A stretch of 49,340 nucleotides of DNA from NCBI GenBank assembly GCA_903847385.1, contig CAINDO010000495.1:1-49340 (forward strand), written 5' to 3'. Under the pieces are notes generated by a model. That model had not been told where the DNA came from. It did no database searches and saw only the letters and a list, made by a program, of their open reading frames with translations. Below are positions 9,357-17,325 of this stretch, piece after piece; the first letter of the stretch is position 1; the number at the start of each line of letters is the position of its first letter. The translations under genes were made by a program, and so were the position numbers. The stretch is from an uncultured Myxococcales bacterium (GTDB taxonomy: Bacteria > Myxococcota_A > Bradymonadia > UBA7976 > UBA1532).

Positions 9357-11570
9357 GTGACGACGAAGAGACCTCGCATCGGGCACGGTTGGTCGGAAGC
9401 ACTGCTCGCCGTCGGGCTCATGGTGGCATGCGACTCGGGCGGCAGCAGCGTGCATGAGGGCGACACCGCGGCCACCATCGACGCCACACCCCGCGCCGCC
9501 GACGCAGTCACCACGACCGACGCGGCCAGTGGACCCGACGCCACGATCCCGGTTCCGTCCTGGCCACCCGGCGCCCCCTCCCCATTCGACGCGCAGTGCC
9601 CCGGCGGCGACCCCGTCCCATTCGGCCCGGATGGCGTGACGCTCACGCTCGACGATGCCCGGCGGTTCACCGCCGACGACACCTACGCGCCCCAGGTCTT
9701 CGCCCGCTTCACCGCCCCGACGGCAGGTCTCTGGCACCTCGCCGCCACACCCGAGGGCGCCGCCCCCGACGAGGTCGCCCAGGTGCGTGCGCTCTTCCAT
9801 TGCGCCCTCGGCTTCACGCACGGCCGCGCCACCTACGGCGAAGGAGACGACCAGGCAGTCTACCTGCACGCCGGCGAAACCGCGGACGTCGTCGTCTGGG
9901 CCCGCTTCGGACGCGTGCGGCTCGTGGCTCAGCCAATGGAGACCCACGGCCTGGGCGGCGACGCGCCGTGCGACATCGACCTGTACCCCGTCGGGAGCGA
10001 GGGCTGCCAGCCGAGCCCCCTCCCGGACGCGCGCCGGGGCGCGTTCTCGTGGGTCTCGGGCGGCCACCACCTCGGGATCGCCCTCGAACTCGATCCGCCG
10101 GTGGGGCCGCTCAGCGAGATCGCCCCGGACTGGCGGCGCATCTTCTTGTTCGCGCGCCGCGAGGGCGGTCGCTTCGCGCCGATTGAGACCCCGTCGCTCT
10201 GTTGCGGGCTGTCCTTCCCGGTCGTGTTCCCGGACGAGCCGGCCTTGGTCTCGGCGACCGTCGATTGGCCCTTCGACGAGGCCCCGGCCGAGGTCGCGGT
10301 GGTGACCTGGTCGCCGAACCGCCCGTGGTCGCACGTCTGGTCGCTGCCGCGCACCGTGCCCGCGGCGCCCGCCAGAGAAGGCGAAACCTGCGATTTCACC
10401 GGCTATTTCCAGCCATGCGAGGACGGCGACTGCGCGGCCGCGGGCCCGGTCGGCAAGTGCGTGTCGCCGTCCCCGGCCTGCACGGTCGACGCCGAGCCCG
10501 AAGCCTGGACCCTGGACTCAGCGACCGGCCACTACGGTGTGACGGCGCGGCGACCGGCCATCGGCGATCGCATCCCCGGCCACGTCCCACCGGGCATGAG
10601 CCAGGAGGGGGAGGTCATCGTTCGGTTCCGCGCGCCGGAGGAGGGCGAGTGGAACTTCTGGCTCGACGACGGTCAACCGGTCGCCCTCCGCACCCCCTGT
10701 GACGCGGGCGGCGTGCCCGCCCTTGCGCACCAGCGGGGATACCGCGGCGCCGTCCTCCTCGAACGGGGCGAGGTGATCGACGTGGTCGCCGACGCCCACG
10801 ACGAAGCCACGCTGCACGCCTCACTCCAGGGGCTCATCGAAGTCGCCGGCCGGTCGCAGGGCGCCTTCGACCCGGGCGACGCCAAGCTGGCCGTCTACAT
10901 GCCGATCGACGACCCGCCGCCCATTGGCCTCCTCGGCGTCGACGCCGAGGCCCTCGACGCGCACGGCGTACCCATCGAGGGTCCGGTCGTCGATTCGACC
11001 TGGTACACGCTTCCGGATGGGAGGTTCCGCGGCATCTTCTCCACCACTGACGACCTGCGGCTCGCATCGATCGCCTCTGTGCGCGTGTCCGTCCGCCGGC
11101 TGGGCGGGCGCACCGTCCTCGAGACATTGCCGGTCCAGGGGTCGCCCATCGCGCGCGGCGAGTCCTGCGGGCTCGACCCCGACTTGGACTCCCCCTGCGC
11201 GGCCGGGACGCTCTGCCGAATAGCATCCTGCCAGGCCCCTCGGAGCCCCCTGCCCGATGACGTCGAGGTATCCTTCGTACAAGACACTTCGACCGTGCGT
11301 GTGACGGCCAGGCTCGAAAGCCTCGACGACGTCAGGCTGGATCGGGCGTACGTGGCGCTCTACGACGCTCAGGGGCGTCCCTGGTCGCTGCGAGCCCGAC
11401 AGCTCGCCCTGGTGCAACCGCTCCCTCGCGGCTCTCCGGTCGAAGTCGTCTGGTCGGGCCAGGTCATCGGCACCGGAGACCCCGCCACCGCCGTCGTGAC
11501 GCTGCCAATCATCGAAGGCGACGTGCGCCTGGAGCCCCGCCCGGTGTCCATCCTGCTTACGGCGGAGTGA
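9357..11570 (+). CDS. Large secreted lipoprotein of unknown function, two similar beta-rich halves
   Basis: I do not recognise this 737-residue protein. The GTG at 9357 is chosen because GGAGG lies just upstream and the product then starts with a lipoprotein signal (ALLAVGLMVAC). A low-complexity Thr/Asp/Ala linker follows. Two related halves are visible: a module with VFARFTAPTAGLWHLAATPEG and, about 290 residues later, VIVRFRAPEEGEWNFWLDD. Both resemble the beta-sandwich pre-peptidase (PPC-like) pattern in which a fluid/strand core precedes a Gly-x-W strand. Cys-containing linkers (CDFTGYFQPCEDGDC, CGLDPDLDSPCAAGTLC) separate them, so disulfides are likely. The gene lies between the 43-bp array and the right copy of the 18-bp repeat. 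Export is well supported; function is unknown. Confidence 0.75.
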   Translation: MTTKRPRIGHGWSEALLAVGLMVACDSGGSSVHEGDTAATIDATPRAADAVTTTDAASGPDATIPVPSWPPGAPSPFDAQCPGGDPVPFGPDGVTLTLDDARRFTADDTYAPQVFARFTAPTAGLWHLAATPEGAAPDEVAQVRALFHCALGFTHGRATYGEGDDQAVYLHAGETADVVVWARFGRVRLVAQPMETHGLGGDAPCDIDLYPVGSEGCQPSPLPDARRGAFSWVSGGHHLGIALELDPPVGPLSEIAPDWRRIFLFARREGGRFAPIETPSLCCGLSFPVVFPDEPALVSATVDWPFDEAPAEVAVVTWSPNRPWSHVWSLPRTVPAAPAREGETCDFTGYFQPCEDGDCAAAGPVGKCVSPSPACTVDAEPEAWTLDSATGHYGVTARRPAIGDRIPGHVPPGMSQEGEVIVRFRAPEEGEWNFWLDDGQPVALRTPCDAGGVPALAHQRGYRGAVLLERGEVIDVVADAHDEATLHASLQGLIEVAGRSQGAFDPGDAKLAVYMPIDDPPPIGLLGVDAEALDAHGVPIEGPVVDSTWYTLPDGRFRGIFSTTDDLRLASIASVRVSVRRLGGRTVLETLPVQGSPIARGESCGLDPDLDSPCAAGTLCRIASCQAPRSPLPDDVEVSFVQDTSTVRVTARLESLDDVRLDRAYVALYDAQGRPWSLRARQLALVQPLPRGSPVEVVWSGQVIGTGDPATAVVTLPIIEGDVRLEPRPVSILLTAE

Positions 11571-11576
11571 GCCGGG

Positions 11577-11714
11577 TCACTCGGTCAGGCAGCCTTCGTC
11601 GCAAAAGTCGGCGGTCGGGGTCGGCGCCGGCCACGGCGGCGGTCCCGGGCAGGATGGATCGCGGCGACGGGCCGATTCATGACCGGCAGCAAGTCGGGCG
11701 GCTCGGCGAGGCAT
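11577..11714 (-). other. Possible 45-codon ORF or relic of a Cys-rich secreted protein C-terminus
   Basis: This short minus-strand frame ends in PTPTADFCDEGCLTE, preceded by SCPGPPPWPAP. A Pro-rich linker with a terminal Cys pair looks like the end of a secreted Cys-rich protein, while the first ~20 residues are Arg/Ala-rich and unconvincing. It stops six bases from the convergent lipoprotein stop, overlaps the right 18-bp repeat and follows the 186-residue secreted protein on the same strand. It may be the degraded tail of a longer gene; it is not convincing as an independent gene. Confidence 0.25.
11680..11697. repeat. Right copy of the 18-bp direct repeat
   Basis: This copy is identical to 8784-8801 and in the same orientation. 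CATGATCGCA follows shortly after, sharing a 7-mer (GATCGCA) with the 43-bp units that lie downstream of the left copy. Confidence 0.5.
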
Positions 11715-11753
11715 GATCGCAGCTCGGTCGGCCCGAGCCCCCGAGACCCGCGC

Positions 11754-12314
11754 TCAGTCGCGCGCCATCGGCTGGAGCATCACGTCGTCTCGACCGCAGG
11801 TGAGCGTGAACTCGAACCTGAATTGCGCGTTGCGCACTTCGGGCTGCAGGCCGAGGGCCGCGCGCGACAGCACGCCGATGTCGCCACCCGACCACGGAAC
11901 GCCCGCCTCCACGGAGAGATCCACCGACTCCGCGCCGCGCGCCGAGCCCGCGAGCCTCTCGGTTCGACCGGTGCGCACGTCTTGCGCGGTGACTGAGACC
12001 GACCAGGTACCCAGGGCATCCGGCGCGATGAGCCGGGTGCCGTCCGTGACGGCGTTCGCGGTCGCGCGGAACCGCATCAGCAGCGGCGTCTCGCCGGGGA
12101 GACAGACGGGCGTCACGAGGTCTCGGGTCCCAATGCCGCCCCAGAGGACACCGAAGGCCATGGAATTGATCGTGACCAGCTTCGTCCACGTGACCCAGCG
12201 GGACTTCTTGACGGTGGGGCCAGCCGCGGTCTCGCCGGCGGGCCAGAGCGCCAGCGCAACGACGAACACGGCGAGGGTGGAGAGGGCCGGGCGGCGGGGA
12301 GAACGACGAACCAT
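11754..12314 (-). CDS. Secreted protein of unknown function
   Basis: I do not recognise this 186-residue protein. The ATG at 12314 is preceded by AGGAG at good spacing and gives a clean Sec signal (RRSPRRPALSTLAVFVVALALW, cleavage near TAAG). An in-frame start at 12440 would bury the signal under 42 implausible residues. The mature part is beta-rich, with the C-terminal half alternating hydrophobic and polar residues (AQFRFEFTLTCGRDDVMLQ). It has two Cys, one near the middle (VTPVCLPGE) and one near the end, which could form a disulfide. It is probably periplasmic or surface-associated. The 257 bases upstream to 12571 hold no visible gene or repeat. Confidence 0.65.
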   Translation of the reverse strand: MVRRSPRRPALSTLAVFVVALALWPAGETAAGPTVKKSRWVTWTKLVTINSMAFGVLWGGIGTRDLVTPVCLPGETPLLMRFRATANAVTDGTRLIAPDALGTWSVSVTAQDVRTGRTERLAGSARGAESVDLSVEAGVPWSGGDIGVLSRAALGLQPEVRNAQFRFEFTLTCGRDDVMLQPMARD

Positions 12315-12571
12315 CGGGGCGCTCCTGATTGGGGTCACACTCCGCCCGTAGTCCGGACGCGCCACGGTTGCGCGGCAGATTCTCCCAACCGACCCGATCG
12401 GCGGCCATCGAAGGGACCGACCTTGGCCCGCAGTCGGCATGTTTCGCCGCGGGCGGGCGCGGACGACCTGGCCGGCGTGCCTGGCACCTCCTCCGGTCCG
12501 AGCGGGCGGCGACTCGGCGTCGTGTCCGCGCTGTCTCCGACGCTGGAGGTGATCGGACCGCCACTCGACCG

Positions 12572-13423
12572 TCAGAGTCGCAGGATGAAGAACTCGATCC
12601 AGTTTGGCGGCAAGTCGCTTGTGCAGTGGTCGAGGACCTCGTCTGCGACCGACAGCCCGAGCACGTAGCGTTCCCCGCCGACCGCTCGCTCTTCCTGCGT
12701 GCCACGGTCCATGGCCCAGCGTTCTCCTCTGAACGTGACTTCCATTTGATGCGCCTCGTCGGGGACGTACCCGGAGTGTTCCGAGTATCCCACGCAGGTG
12801 GCCTCACCCTCCTTGAAACGGACCGGCCCGCCTGCGGCGCCGAGCACACCGTCGAAGCTCCCCGAACGCTTGGCAAACACCAGGCCGTTCGCGTCCGTGA
12901 CGTCGATGGCAAGCTCGGTCCACCAGGGCGTCTCCTGTCTCACCGACAAAGTCACAGGCGGAGTCAATTGTGGTCGCCACGCGAAGCCGTCGGCCGAGAT
13001 GCGGACGCGGACGACACGGGAGTCAGGGTCGAGGGGCCGCAACTCGACGCGCCGTTCATGGGCAGTGGCCTCGACCTCGCCTTCGAAGGTTGCCACGTCG
13101 AAGTCGCTCGCGTCTGCCCACTCGACGCTGGCCGAGGCGCCCGCTCCGCTCGAGGGCTCCGGACAGCGCGGCAGGCCCGCCTGAGGCTCCGGCAGAATGC
13201 GGCAGGCGTTGGGTTCGGGGTCGCAGACCGTGGTGCACACACAGAGGGCGTCCTCGGCGCTCTCGACGCCACCGCAGTAGGCCGGGAGCAGTGCAGACAG
13301 TCCGAGGCCACAGTCACACGATGCCCGTGCCGCGGCGTCCGCTTCCGAACTCGGCTCCGCCTCCCCGGTACAGGCCGCGACGAGCAGGGCGACGACACGG
13401 AGGCCTGGGGAGCCCTTCCACAT
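12572..13423 (-). CDS. Cys-rich lipoprotein of unknown function
   Basis: This 283-residue protein starts at ATG 13423 with a short lipoprotein signal (MWKGSPGLRVVALLVAAC). After the lipidated Cys comes a Cys-rich stretch (SCDCGLGLSALLPAYCGG, then CVCTTVCDPEPNAC) spanning about residues 35-85, typical of extracellular disulfide-bonded modules. A beta-rich domain follows (VVRVRISADGFAWRPQ; WTELAIDVTDANGLVF). The frame stays open 329 codons further upstream, but that portion is low-complexity antisense of the Pro-rich lipoprotein and JmjC genes. The start is close to that of the divergent Pro-rich lipoprotein (gap about 100 bases), so they may share a promoter region. No clear ribosome binding site is seen. 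Confidence 0.65.
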   Translation of the reverse strand: MWKGSPGLRVVALLVAACTGEAEPSSEADAAARASCDCGLGLSALLPAYCGGVESAEDALCVCTTVCDPEPNACRILPEPQAGLPRCPEPSSGAGASASVEWADASDFDVATFEGEVEATAHERRVELRPLDPDSRVVRVRISADGFAWRPQLTPPVTLSVRQETPWWTELAIDVTDANGLVFAKRSGSFDGVLGAAGGPVRFKEGEATCVGYSEHSGYVPDEAHQMEVTFRGERWAMDRGTQEERAVGGERYVLGLSVADEVLDHCTSDLPPNWIEFFILRL

Positions 13424-13526
13424 GGGGGCAAGCCATCGGAGCCGGCGGCACCGGGCAAGCGCGTGCCCGCGCCCGCCTCGACGCCCGCCCTTGACGCCAC
13501 CCCGCCGAACCGGCGACCCTGCGCCC

Positions 13527-14048
13527 ATGTCCCCCCCCAAATTCGACGATCCCTTGCGCCGCATCACGGCGCTGCCCGGCGGGCCTGCCCTGGTGCAGGT
13601 CGCACAGGCGGCGCTCGTCGTCGGCGCGCTGACCCTGACCGGCTGCGAGAACGAGGCCGAGACGCGTGAGGTCATCGACGCCATCGTGGACCTCGGCGCG
13701 ACGGACGCCGAGATCGTCCCGCCGATGGTGCCGCCCGATCCCGACCTGGGCCCGGACGCCGACCAGACGCCGCCCATGCCGCCGCCGCAGGACGACATGG
13801 CCTTGCTGCCGCCGATGAACCCGCCGGTGGACGCCGCGCCCACGCCGGACGCAGGCCCCACGCCCGACGCCGCCACGCCCACGCCCGACGCCGGCTTGGC
13901 CGACGCCGCCGTGGCCGCCGATCTGCCGCTCATCGCGCCCATGCCGCCGCCGCAGGACGCCGCGCTGGTCATCGACGCCGCCGTGCCGGACGTGGGCGAG
14001 GTGCCGCCCATGCCGCCGCCGATGCCCCCGCCGCCGCCTCCGCAGTGA
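13527..14048 (+). CDS. Pro/Asp/Met-rich lipoprotein, possible substrate of the adjacent JmjC oxygenase
   Basis: This 173-residue protein has an N-terminal hydrophobic segment ending in a lipobox (ALVVGALTLTGC, about residue 40), set after an unusually long charged leader. About 130 residues of low complexity follow, built from recurring PPM(P/V)PP blocks (PPMVPPDPD, PPMPPPQDD, PPMNPPVD, APMPPPQD), PTPDAG repeats and a closing Pro/Met run. No catalytic domain is visible. It lies four bases upstream of a JmjC-type oxygenase on the same strand, so the two are almost certainly co-transcribed. Dioxygenases of that class hydroxylate protein side chains (known), so this repetitive protein is an attractive substrate (inference). 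The ATG at 13527 gives the shortest plausible leader. Confidence 0.7.
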   Translation: MSPPKFDDPLRRITALPGGPALVQVAQAALVVGALTLTGCENEAETREVIDAIVDLGATDAEIVPPMVPPDPDLGPDADQTPPMPPPQDDMALLPPMNPPVDAAPTPDAGPTPDAATPTPDAGLADAAVAADLPLIAPMPPPQDAALVIDAAVPDVGEVPPMPPPMPPPPPPQ

Positions 14049-14052
14049 AACC

Positions 14053-15063
14053 TTGAGCGCAGTCGCCGAGCTGCGGCTCTCGCCGGCGCATCAGGCCTGG
14101 CTCGCCGAGAACCTGCTGCGCGGCAGCCCGGCCGATGCCCTCGTGCCGCTGCTCGTCGGCCAGGGGGTGCCCGAGGCGCTCGCCCGCGCCGAGGCCGAGG
14201 CGATGCTGCGCTCGCCCGTGTTCGTGGGCGCGCGCCGCGTGCTGCGCGAGGGCCGGCAACACACCCAGGTCGTCGGTCTGAAGCGGGCCGTCGCCCGCGA
14301 GGCCTGCCCCGCGCCGGTGGTCGAGCGCCGCCCCCTGCCGAGCGCGGACGAGTTCTTCGCCCGGTACTACGGCCCCGGCGTGCCCGCCGTGTTCGAGGGC
14401 GCCGCCGCAAGCTGGCCCGCCGTGGGCAAGTGGACCCCGGCCTGGTTCGCCGAACACTACGGCGCCGTGGAGATCGAGTACGTCGCCGGGCGCGAGGCCG
14501 ATCCGCTGTACGACCGCCACACGCCGCAGTTGTCGCACACTGGCCGCCTGGACGCCTATCTGGCGCTCCTGGAGGCTGCCGGCGAGACCAACGATCTCTA
14601 TTTCGTGGCCAACAACCATAACCTCGAGCGCCCGGCCTTCGACGCCCTGTGGGACGACCTGTGTTGGCCGGAGGGCATCCTGAACCCGACGCGCCGACAG
14701 AAGACGGCCTCGCTCTGGATCGGCCCCGCCGGCACGGTCACGCCGCTGCACCATGACACCTGCAATGTGTTCTTCGTGCAGATCCACGGCCGCAAGCGTT
14801 TCCACTTCGCGCCGCCCACGGAGACGGACCTGCTCGCCGACGCGCAGGCCATGTACGCCGGCGCGGATCCCGAGCACCCGGAGCGCACGCCCGGTCTGTC
14901 GATCCCCTACGCCCGCGCGGACGTCGGCCCCGGTGACGTGTTGTTCATCCCCGTCGGCTGGTGGCACCACGTGCGCGCGCTGGACACGAGCATCAGCGTG
15001 GCCCTGGCCGGCTTCACCCGGCCCAACTGGTTCGACTGGTACCGTCCGGGGAGCGTGAAGTAG
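14053..15063 (+). CDS. JmjC/cupin_8-type Fe(II)/2-oxoglutarate-dependent oxygenase
   Basis: This is a probable protein hydroxylase of 336 residues. An N-terminal helical segment (residues 1-70, SPAHQAWLAENLLRGSPADA) precedes a cupin_8/JmjC fold. The iron triad is visible: His233-x-Asp235 in TPLHHDTCNVFF and the distal His near 305 in VGWWHHVRAL. The TASLWIGPAGTVTPLHHD and GDVLFIPVGWWHHV segments are family hallmarks. Start is TTG at 14053; no ATG or GTG precedes it in frame before a stop, and it lies four bases after the lipoprotein stop, consistent with coupled translation. Known relatives hydroxylate Asn/Asp/Arg/His of proteins in the cytoplasm. The substrate here is unproven; the neighbouring lipoprotein would have to be modified before export. 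Confidence 0.85.
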   Translation: MSAVAELRLSPAHQAWLAENLLRGSPADALVPLLVGQGVPEALARAEAEAMLRSPVFVGARRVLREGRQHTQVVGLKRAVAREACPAPVVERRPLPSADEFFARYYGPGVPAVFEGAAASWPAVGKWTPAWFAEHYGAVEIEYVAGREADPLYDRHTPQLSHTGRLDAYLALLEAAGETNDLYFVANNHNLERPAFDALWDDLCWPEGILNPTRRQKTASLWIGPAGTVTPLHHDTCNVFFVQIHGRKRFHFAPPTETDLLADAQAMYAGADPEHPERTPGLSIPYARADVGPGDVLFIPVGWWHHVRALDTSISVALAGFTRPNWFDWYRPGSVK

Positions 15064-15079
15064 GTCTGCGGGCGCGCGG

Positions 15080-16195
15080 TCAGGGGTCGTAGGCGAGCGA
15101 CAGACCGAAGAACGGGTAGCCCGGGTAGTTGCGGAGTTGGCCGTAGGGGTTGATGCCCCGATAGAAGTGGAAATACAGGCCGAGCGCCCGCGGATCCTGC
15201 TCGCGCAGGGCGCTGGCCGAGCGGAATTTCCAGCCGAAGTAGGCGTTGAAGGTCCAGTTCATGGACTCCTTCACGTCCGTCGTCGTCCAGGCGTCGTTCT
15301 CGTACTTGTAGAGCGGGTAGCCGTAGCGCAGGCGCCGGCGCGCCTCGAAGGAGAACACGTTGGTGAAACGCTGCGACGCCAGGGGCCCGTCCGCGCGCTG
15401 GAACTCGTACTGCGCATAGGACTCGACCCACTGCTCGCTCTTCTTCAGGTTCAGGTCCTCGTCGGCCTCGACCTCGCCCCGCACGCCGAACCAGCCCAGC
15501 TCGCGGCTGCTCAGGCGCACGGAGGTGCCCAGCCGGAAGGAGTGCAGCGTCTCGAAGATGTCCGAGGGGTCGTTGAGGGTGAGCTGCAGGTCCGTGAACT
15601 CATAGGACACATTGATGCGTGTGATGGGGAGATCCGCGTCCTTGCGATAGATCGTGATCTCGTCGCCGAGGTGGGTGCACTCGTGGAACCACGGCAGCCA
15701 CGACACGGCCACGTTGCGCACGAAACCTTCGCTCCCCAGCTTGCGCAGGAGCGTGAAGCGCGGCCCGCCGAAGCGGTAGTCGGTGTTGATCACCGGCGCC
15801 GTGATGGGATCGAACATGTCCTCGAGCACGTGGACGCTGATGGGCAGCGTCGACCCGAAACTCCACGGGCCCCAACTGTGGGCGTAGAGCGGAATCAGCG
15901 CGCCGATGTGGGCCTCGACGACCGGGCGGTCGAAGCGTTCGCTCTTCTCGGACAGATTGAACTCGCTGTAGCTCTTGCTATAGCCGATCTCGACCTTGAG
16001 CTGCGGGCTGTGGATCTCGGACACGAACGGCCGCCCGAAGCTCGGTGACTCCAGGAAACCGCTCGTCCAGTCGTCGGTTTCGGGCGGTTCGGGGACCGCA
16101 TCTTCGGCGGCACCGGGCGTCGGCGTGGCCAGCGGAACGGCGAGTGTGAGCAGGAGTGCGGCGAGGCGGGGAACGGGCGAGGAAGGGCGTGACAT
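15080..16195 (-). CDS. Predicted outer-membrane beta-barrel protein, DUF1207-like
   Basis: This 371-residue exported protein has a Sec signal (LAALLLTLAVPLATPTPGAA) and then alternating aromatic/polar strands ending in an aromatic C-terminal strand (FFGLSLAYDP), which suggests a barrel. The segment WFHECTHLGDEITIY resembles the His/Ser-x-HLGDE signature I associate with DUF1207 proteins, so that is the tentative family. The ATG at 16195 is preferred; an in-frame start at 16231 adds 12 residues before the signal. A 6-2-6 inverted repeat (16232-16245) lies 37 bp upstream. The gene is convergent with the JmjC gene, with 16 bases between them. Confidence 0.65.
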   Translation of the reverse strand: MSRPSSPVPRLAALLLTLAVPLATPTPGAAEDAVPEPPETDDWTSGFLESPSFGRPFVSEIHSPQLKVEIGYSKSYSEFNLSEKSERFDRPVVEAHIGALIPLYAHSWGPWSFGSTLPISVHVLEDMFDPITAPVINTDYRFGGPRFTLLRKLGSEGFVRNVAVSWLPWFHECTHLGDEITIYRKDADLPITRINVSYEFTDLQLTLNDPSDIFETLHSFRLGTSVRLSSRELGWFGVRGEVEADEDLNLKKSEQWVESYAQYEFQRADGPLASQRFTNVFSFEARRRLRYGYPLYKYENDAWTTTDVKESMNWTFNAYFGWKFRSASALREQDPRALGLYFHFYRGINPYGQLRNYPGYPFFGLSLAYDP

Positions 16196-16231
16196 CGGCG
16201 GGTGATACGCCCGTGACACGGGGAAGGCCAT

Positions 16232-16245
16232 GCGGGTTTACCCGC
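16232..16245 (-). promoter_or_regulatory. 6-2-6 inverted repeat upstream of the DUF1207-like gene
   Basis: GCGGGT-TT-ACCCGC is perfectly symmetric and lies 37 bp upstream of the chosen ATG at 16195. It may be an operator; a chance occurrence is possible in such GC-rich DNA. Confidence 0.25.
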
Positions 16246-16364
16246 ACGCACGCGCCCGCTCGGGGCCCCGGCCCATCGGCCCAGCGCCATCGTCGACCTG
16301 CGATTCGACTTGAGGCGGATCACACGCCCGAAGAGGACGCGTTGACGCCCACCCCACCGGGCTT

Positions 16365-16380
16365 ATCGTTGATGAACGAT
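16365..16380 (+). promoter_or_regulatory. Inverted repeat overlapping the start of the redox operon
   Basis: ATCGTT-GATG-AACGAT is a perfect 6-4-6 dyad whose right arm overlaps the ATG of the permease-stub gene at 16379. It sits at the head of a four-gene operon and could be an operator or a stem that masks the start codon. Position is the only support. Confidence 0.3.
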
Positions 16381-16681
16381 GAACGCGCTGATCACCCGCC
16401 CACGCCTCGTCCCGCCCTCGCCGGCCGCTTTCGCGGGGCGGCACCCGGCGCGGTTCCTCGTCGCGGCGGCGGTCGCGTGGACCCTTGCGTGGCTGAGCCT
16501 TTTGCCCGCCGCCGCGGTGCTGGGCACCGTGCTGGCGTTCATGATGGGCGTCATCGCCCGCTCGCTGCCCGAGATGATCATCCTTCGCAAGGTCCTGAAA
16601 GTCCGGCTGATCGCCGCGTTCGCCGGCATCGTCGCCGCGGGCATCGTGCTCGTCGGTCACGTCTTCAACGCGGTGCTGTGA
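16379..16681 (+). CDS. Truncated ArsP-like permease (C-terminal segment only)
   Basis: This encodes 100 residues with two or three membrane segments. The last ~60 (AFMMGVIARSLPEMIILRK, then IAAFAGIVAAGIVLVGHVFN) look like the C-terminus of ArsP/DUF318-family permeases, which are normally 300-400 residues long. Nothing upstream encodes the missing part: only 183 bases separate this gene from the divergent one. It is therefore either a decayed pseudogene or a shortened protein kept for its position in the operon. It lies 21 bases upstream of the CxxC protein. The unusual length and intact frame leave both options open. Confidence 0.55.
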   Translation: MNALITRPRLVPPSPAAFAGRHPARFLVAAAVAWTLAWLSLLPAAAVLGTVLAFMMGVIARSLPEMIILRKVLKVRLIAAFAGIVAAGIVLVGHVFNAVL

Positions 16682-16702
16682 CTGTCTCTGGAGGCGACCC
16701 TC

Positions 16703-16948
16703 ATGCGACACATTCGAGTCCTCGGCGCGGGCTGCGCCAAATGCAAGTACACGGCCGAGCTGATTCGCGAAGTCGCCGCGAAGCTCGGCGTCGAGGTCGA
16801 GCTCGAGAAGGTCGAAGACTTCAAGCAGATCGCGACGGCCGGCGTCCTTTCGACCCCCGGCGTCGTTCTGGACGGCAAGCTGATGCACTCCGGCGGTGTC
16901 CCCAGTCGGGAACAGGTGACGACATGGCTGTCCGCCTCGCCCCGTTGA
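16703..16948 (+). CDS. Small thioredoxin-fold redox protein (TM0996/MTH895 family, redox-active disulfide protein 2)
   Basis: This 81-residue cytoplasmic protein has the pattern of the TM0996/MTH895 thioredoxin-like family: a GAGCAKCKYTAELIREV active site (CxxC, Cys11-x-x-Cys14), a central VEDFKQIATAGVLSTPGVVL with the cis-Pro loop, and a GGVPSREQVTTWL end. The ATG has GGAGG nine bases upstream. The gene follows the permease stub and overlaps the next gene by 25 bases. Proteins of this type are found beside ArsP-like permeases and probably pass thiol or metal ligands to them (partly inference from family context). Confidence 0.85.
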   Translation: MRHIRVLGAGCAKCKYTAELIREVAAKLGVEVELEKVEDFKQIATAGVLSTPGVVLDGKLMHSGGVPSREQVTTWLSASPR

Positions 16949-17325
16949 GCCTGGTCGCCCTCGGCGTCGTCGCGGCCTATGCGCTCCGGCCCGCGCCGGA
17001 GCCACCCGCGGTCCAGGCGTCACCCACACCGGCGACGGCGGGCGCGGGTCGCCTGATCGAGCTCGGCTCCACGACCTGCAAGAGCTGCCGGGCCATGCAC
17101 GCCGAGCTCGCCGCGCTCCGCGCCGAGTGCGACGGCGACCTCTCCGTGGAGGAGGTCGACGTGTACGCGGACGCCGAGACGGCGGGGGCATACGGGGTCC
17201 AGTTGATCCCGACCCAGGTCTTCCTGGACGCCTCCGGGCAGGAGTTCGACCGCCACACCGGCTTCCTGCCCCGCCAGGAGATCCGCCGGCGCTTCGCCAC
17301 CCGCGGCCTGGACTGCGCCCCATGA
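16924..17325 (+). CDS. Membrane-anchored or exported thioredoxin-like protein
   Basis: This 133-residue protein has an N-terminal hydrophobic segment (LAPLSLVALGVVAAYALR) acting as an anchor or signal, a short Pro/Ala linker and a thioredoxin domain with active site TTCKSCRAMHAEL (CxxC). The YGVQLIPTQVFLDASGQE stretch carries the expected cis-Pro loop, and a conserved-looking GFLPRQEI helix follows. The ATG overlaps the preceding gene by 25 bases, and its stop overlaps the next start (ATGA), so it is co-translated with the membrane partner. It probably receives electrons from the downstream CcdA/ArsG-like protein and reduces periplasmic thiols. Confidence 0.85.
   Translation: MAVRLAPLSLVALGVVAAYALRPAPEPPAVQASPTPATAGAGRLIELGSTTCKSCRAMHAELAALRAECDGDLSVEEVDVYADAETAGAYGVQLIPTQVFLDASGQEFDRHTGFLPRQEIRRRFATRGLDCAP

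Noticed and set aside
8821..9682. Minus-strand repeat protein reading through the 43-bp array (ITMRSRVHRKSG pattern)
   Set aside because: The 43-bp period shifts the frame at each unit and the frame continues into antisense of the lipoprotein gene without a start context.
16924..17325. ArsF nitroreductase-like subunit
   Set aside because: The CKSC active site and cis-Pro loop are those of an ordinary thioredoxin; the ArsF pattern is not seen.
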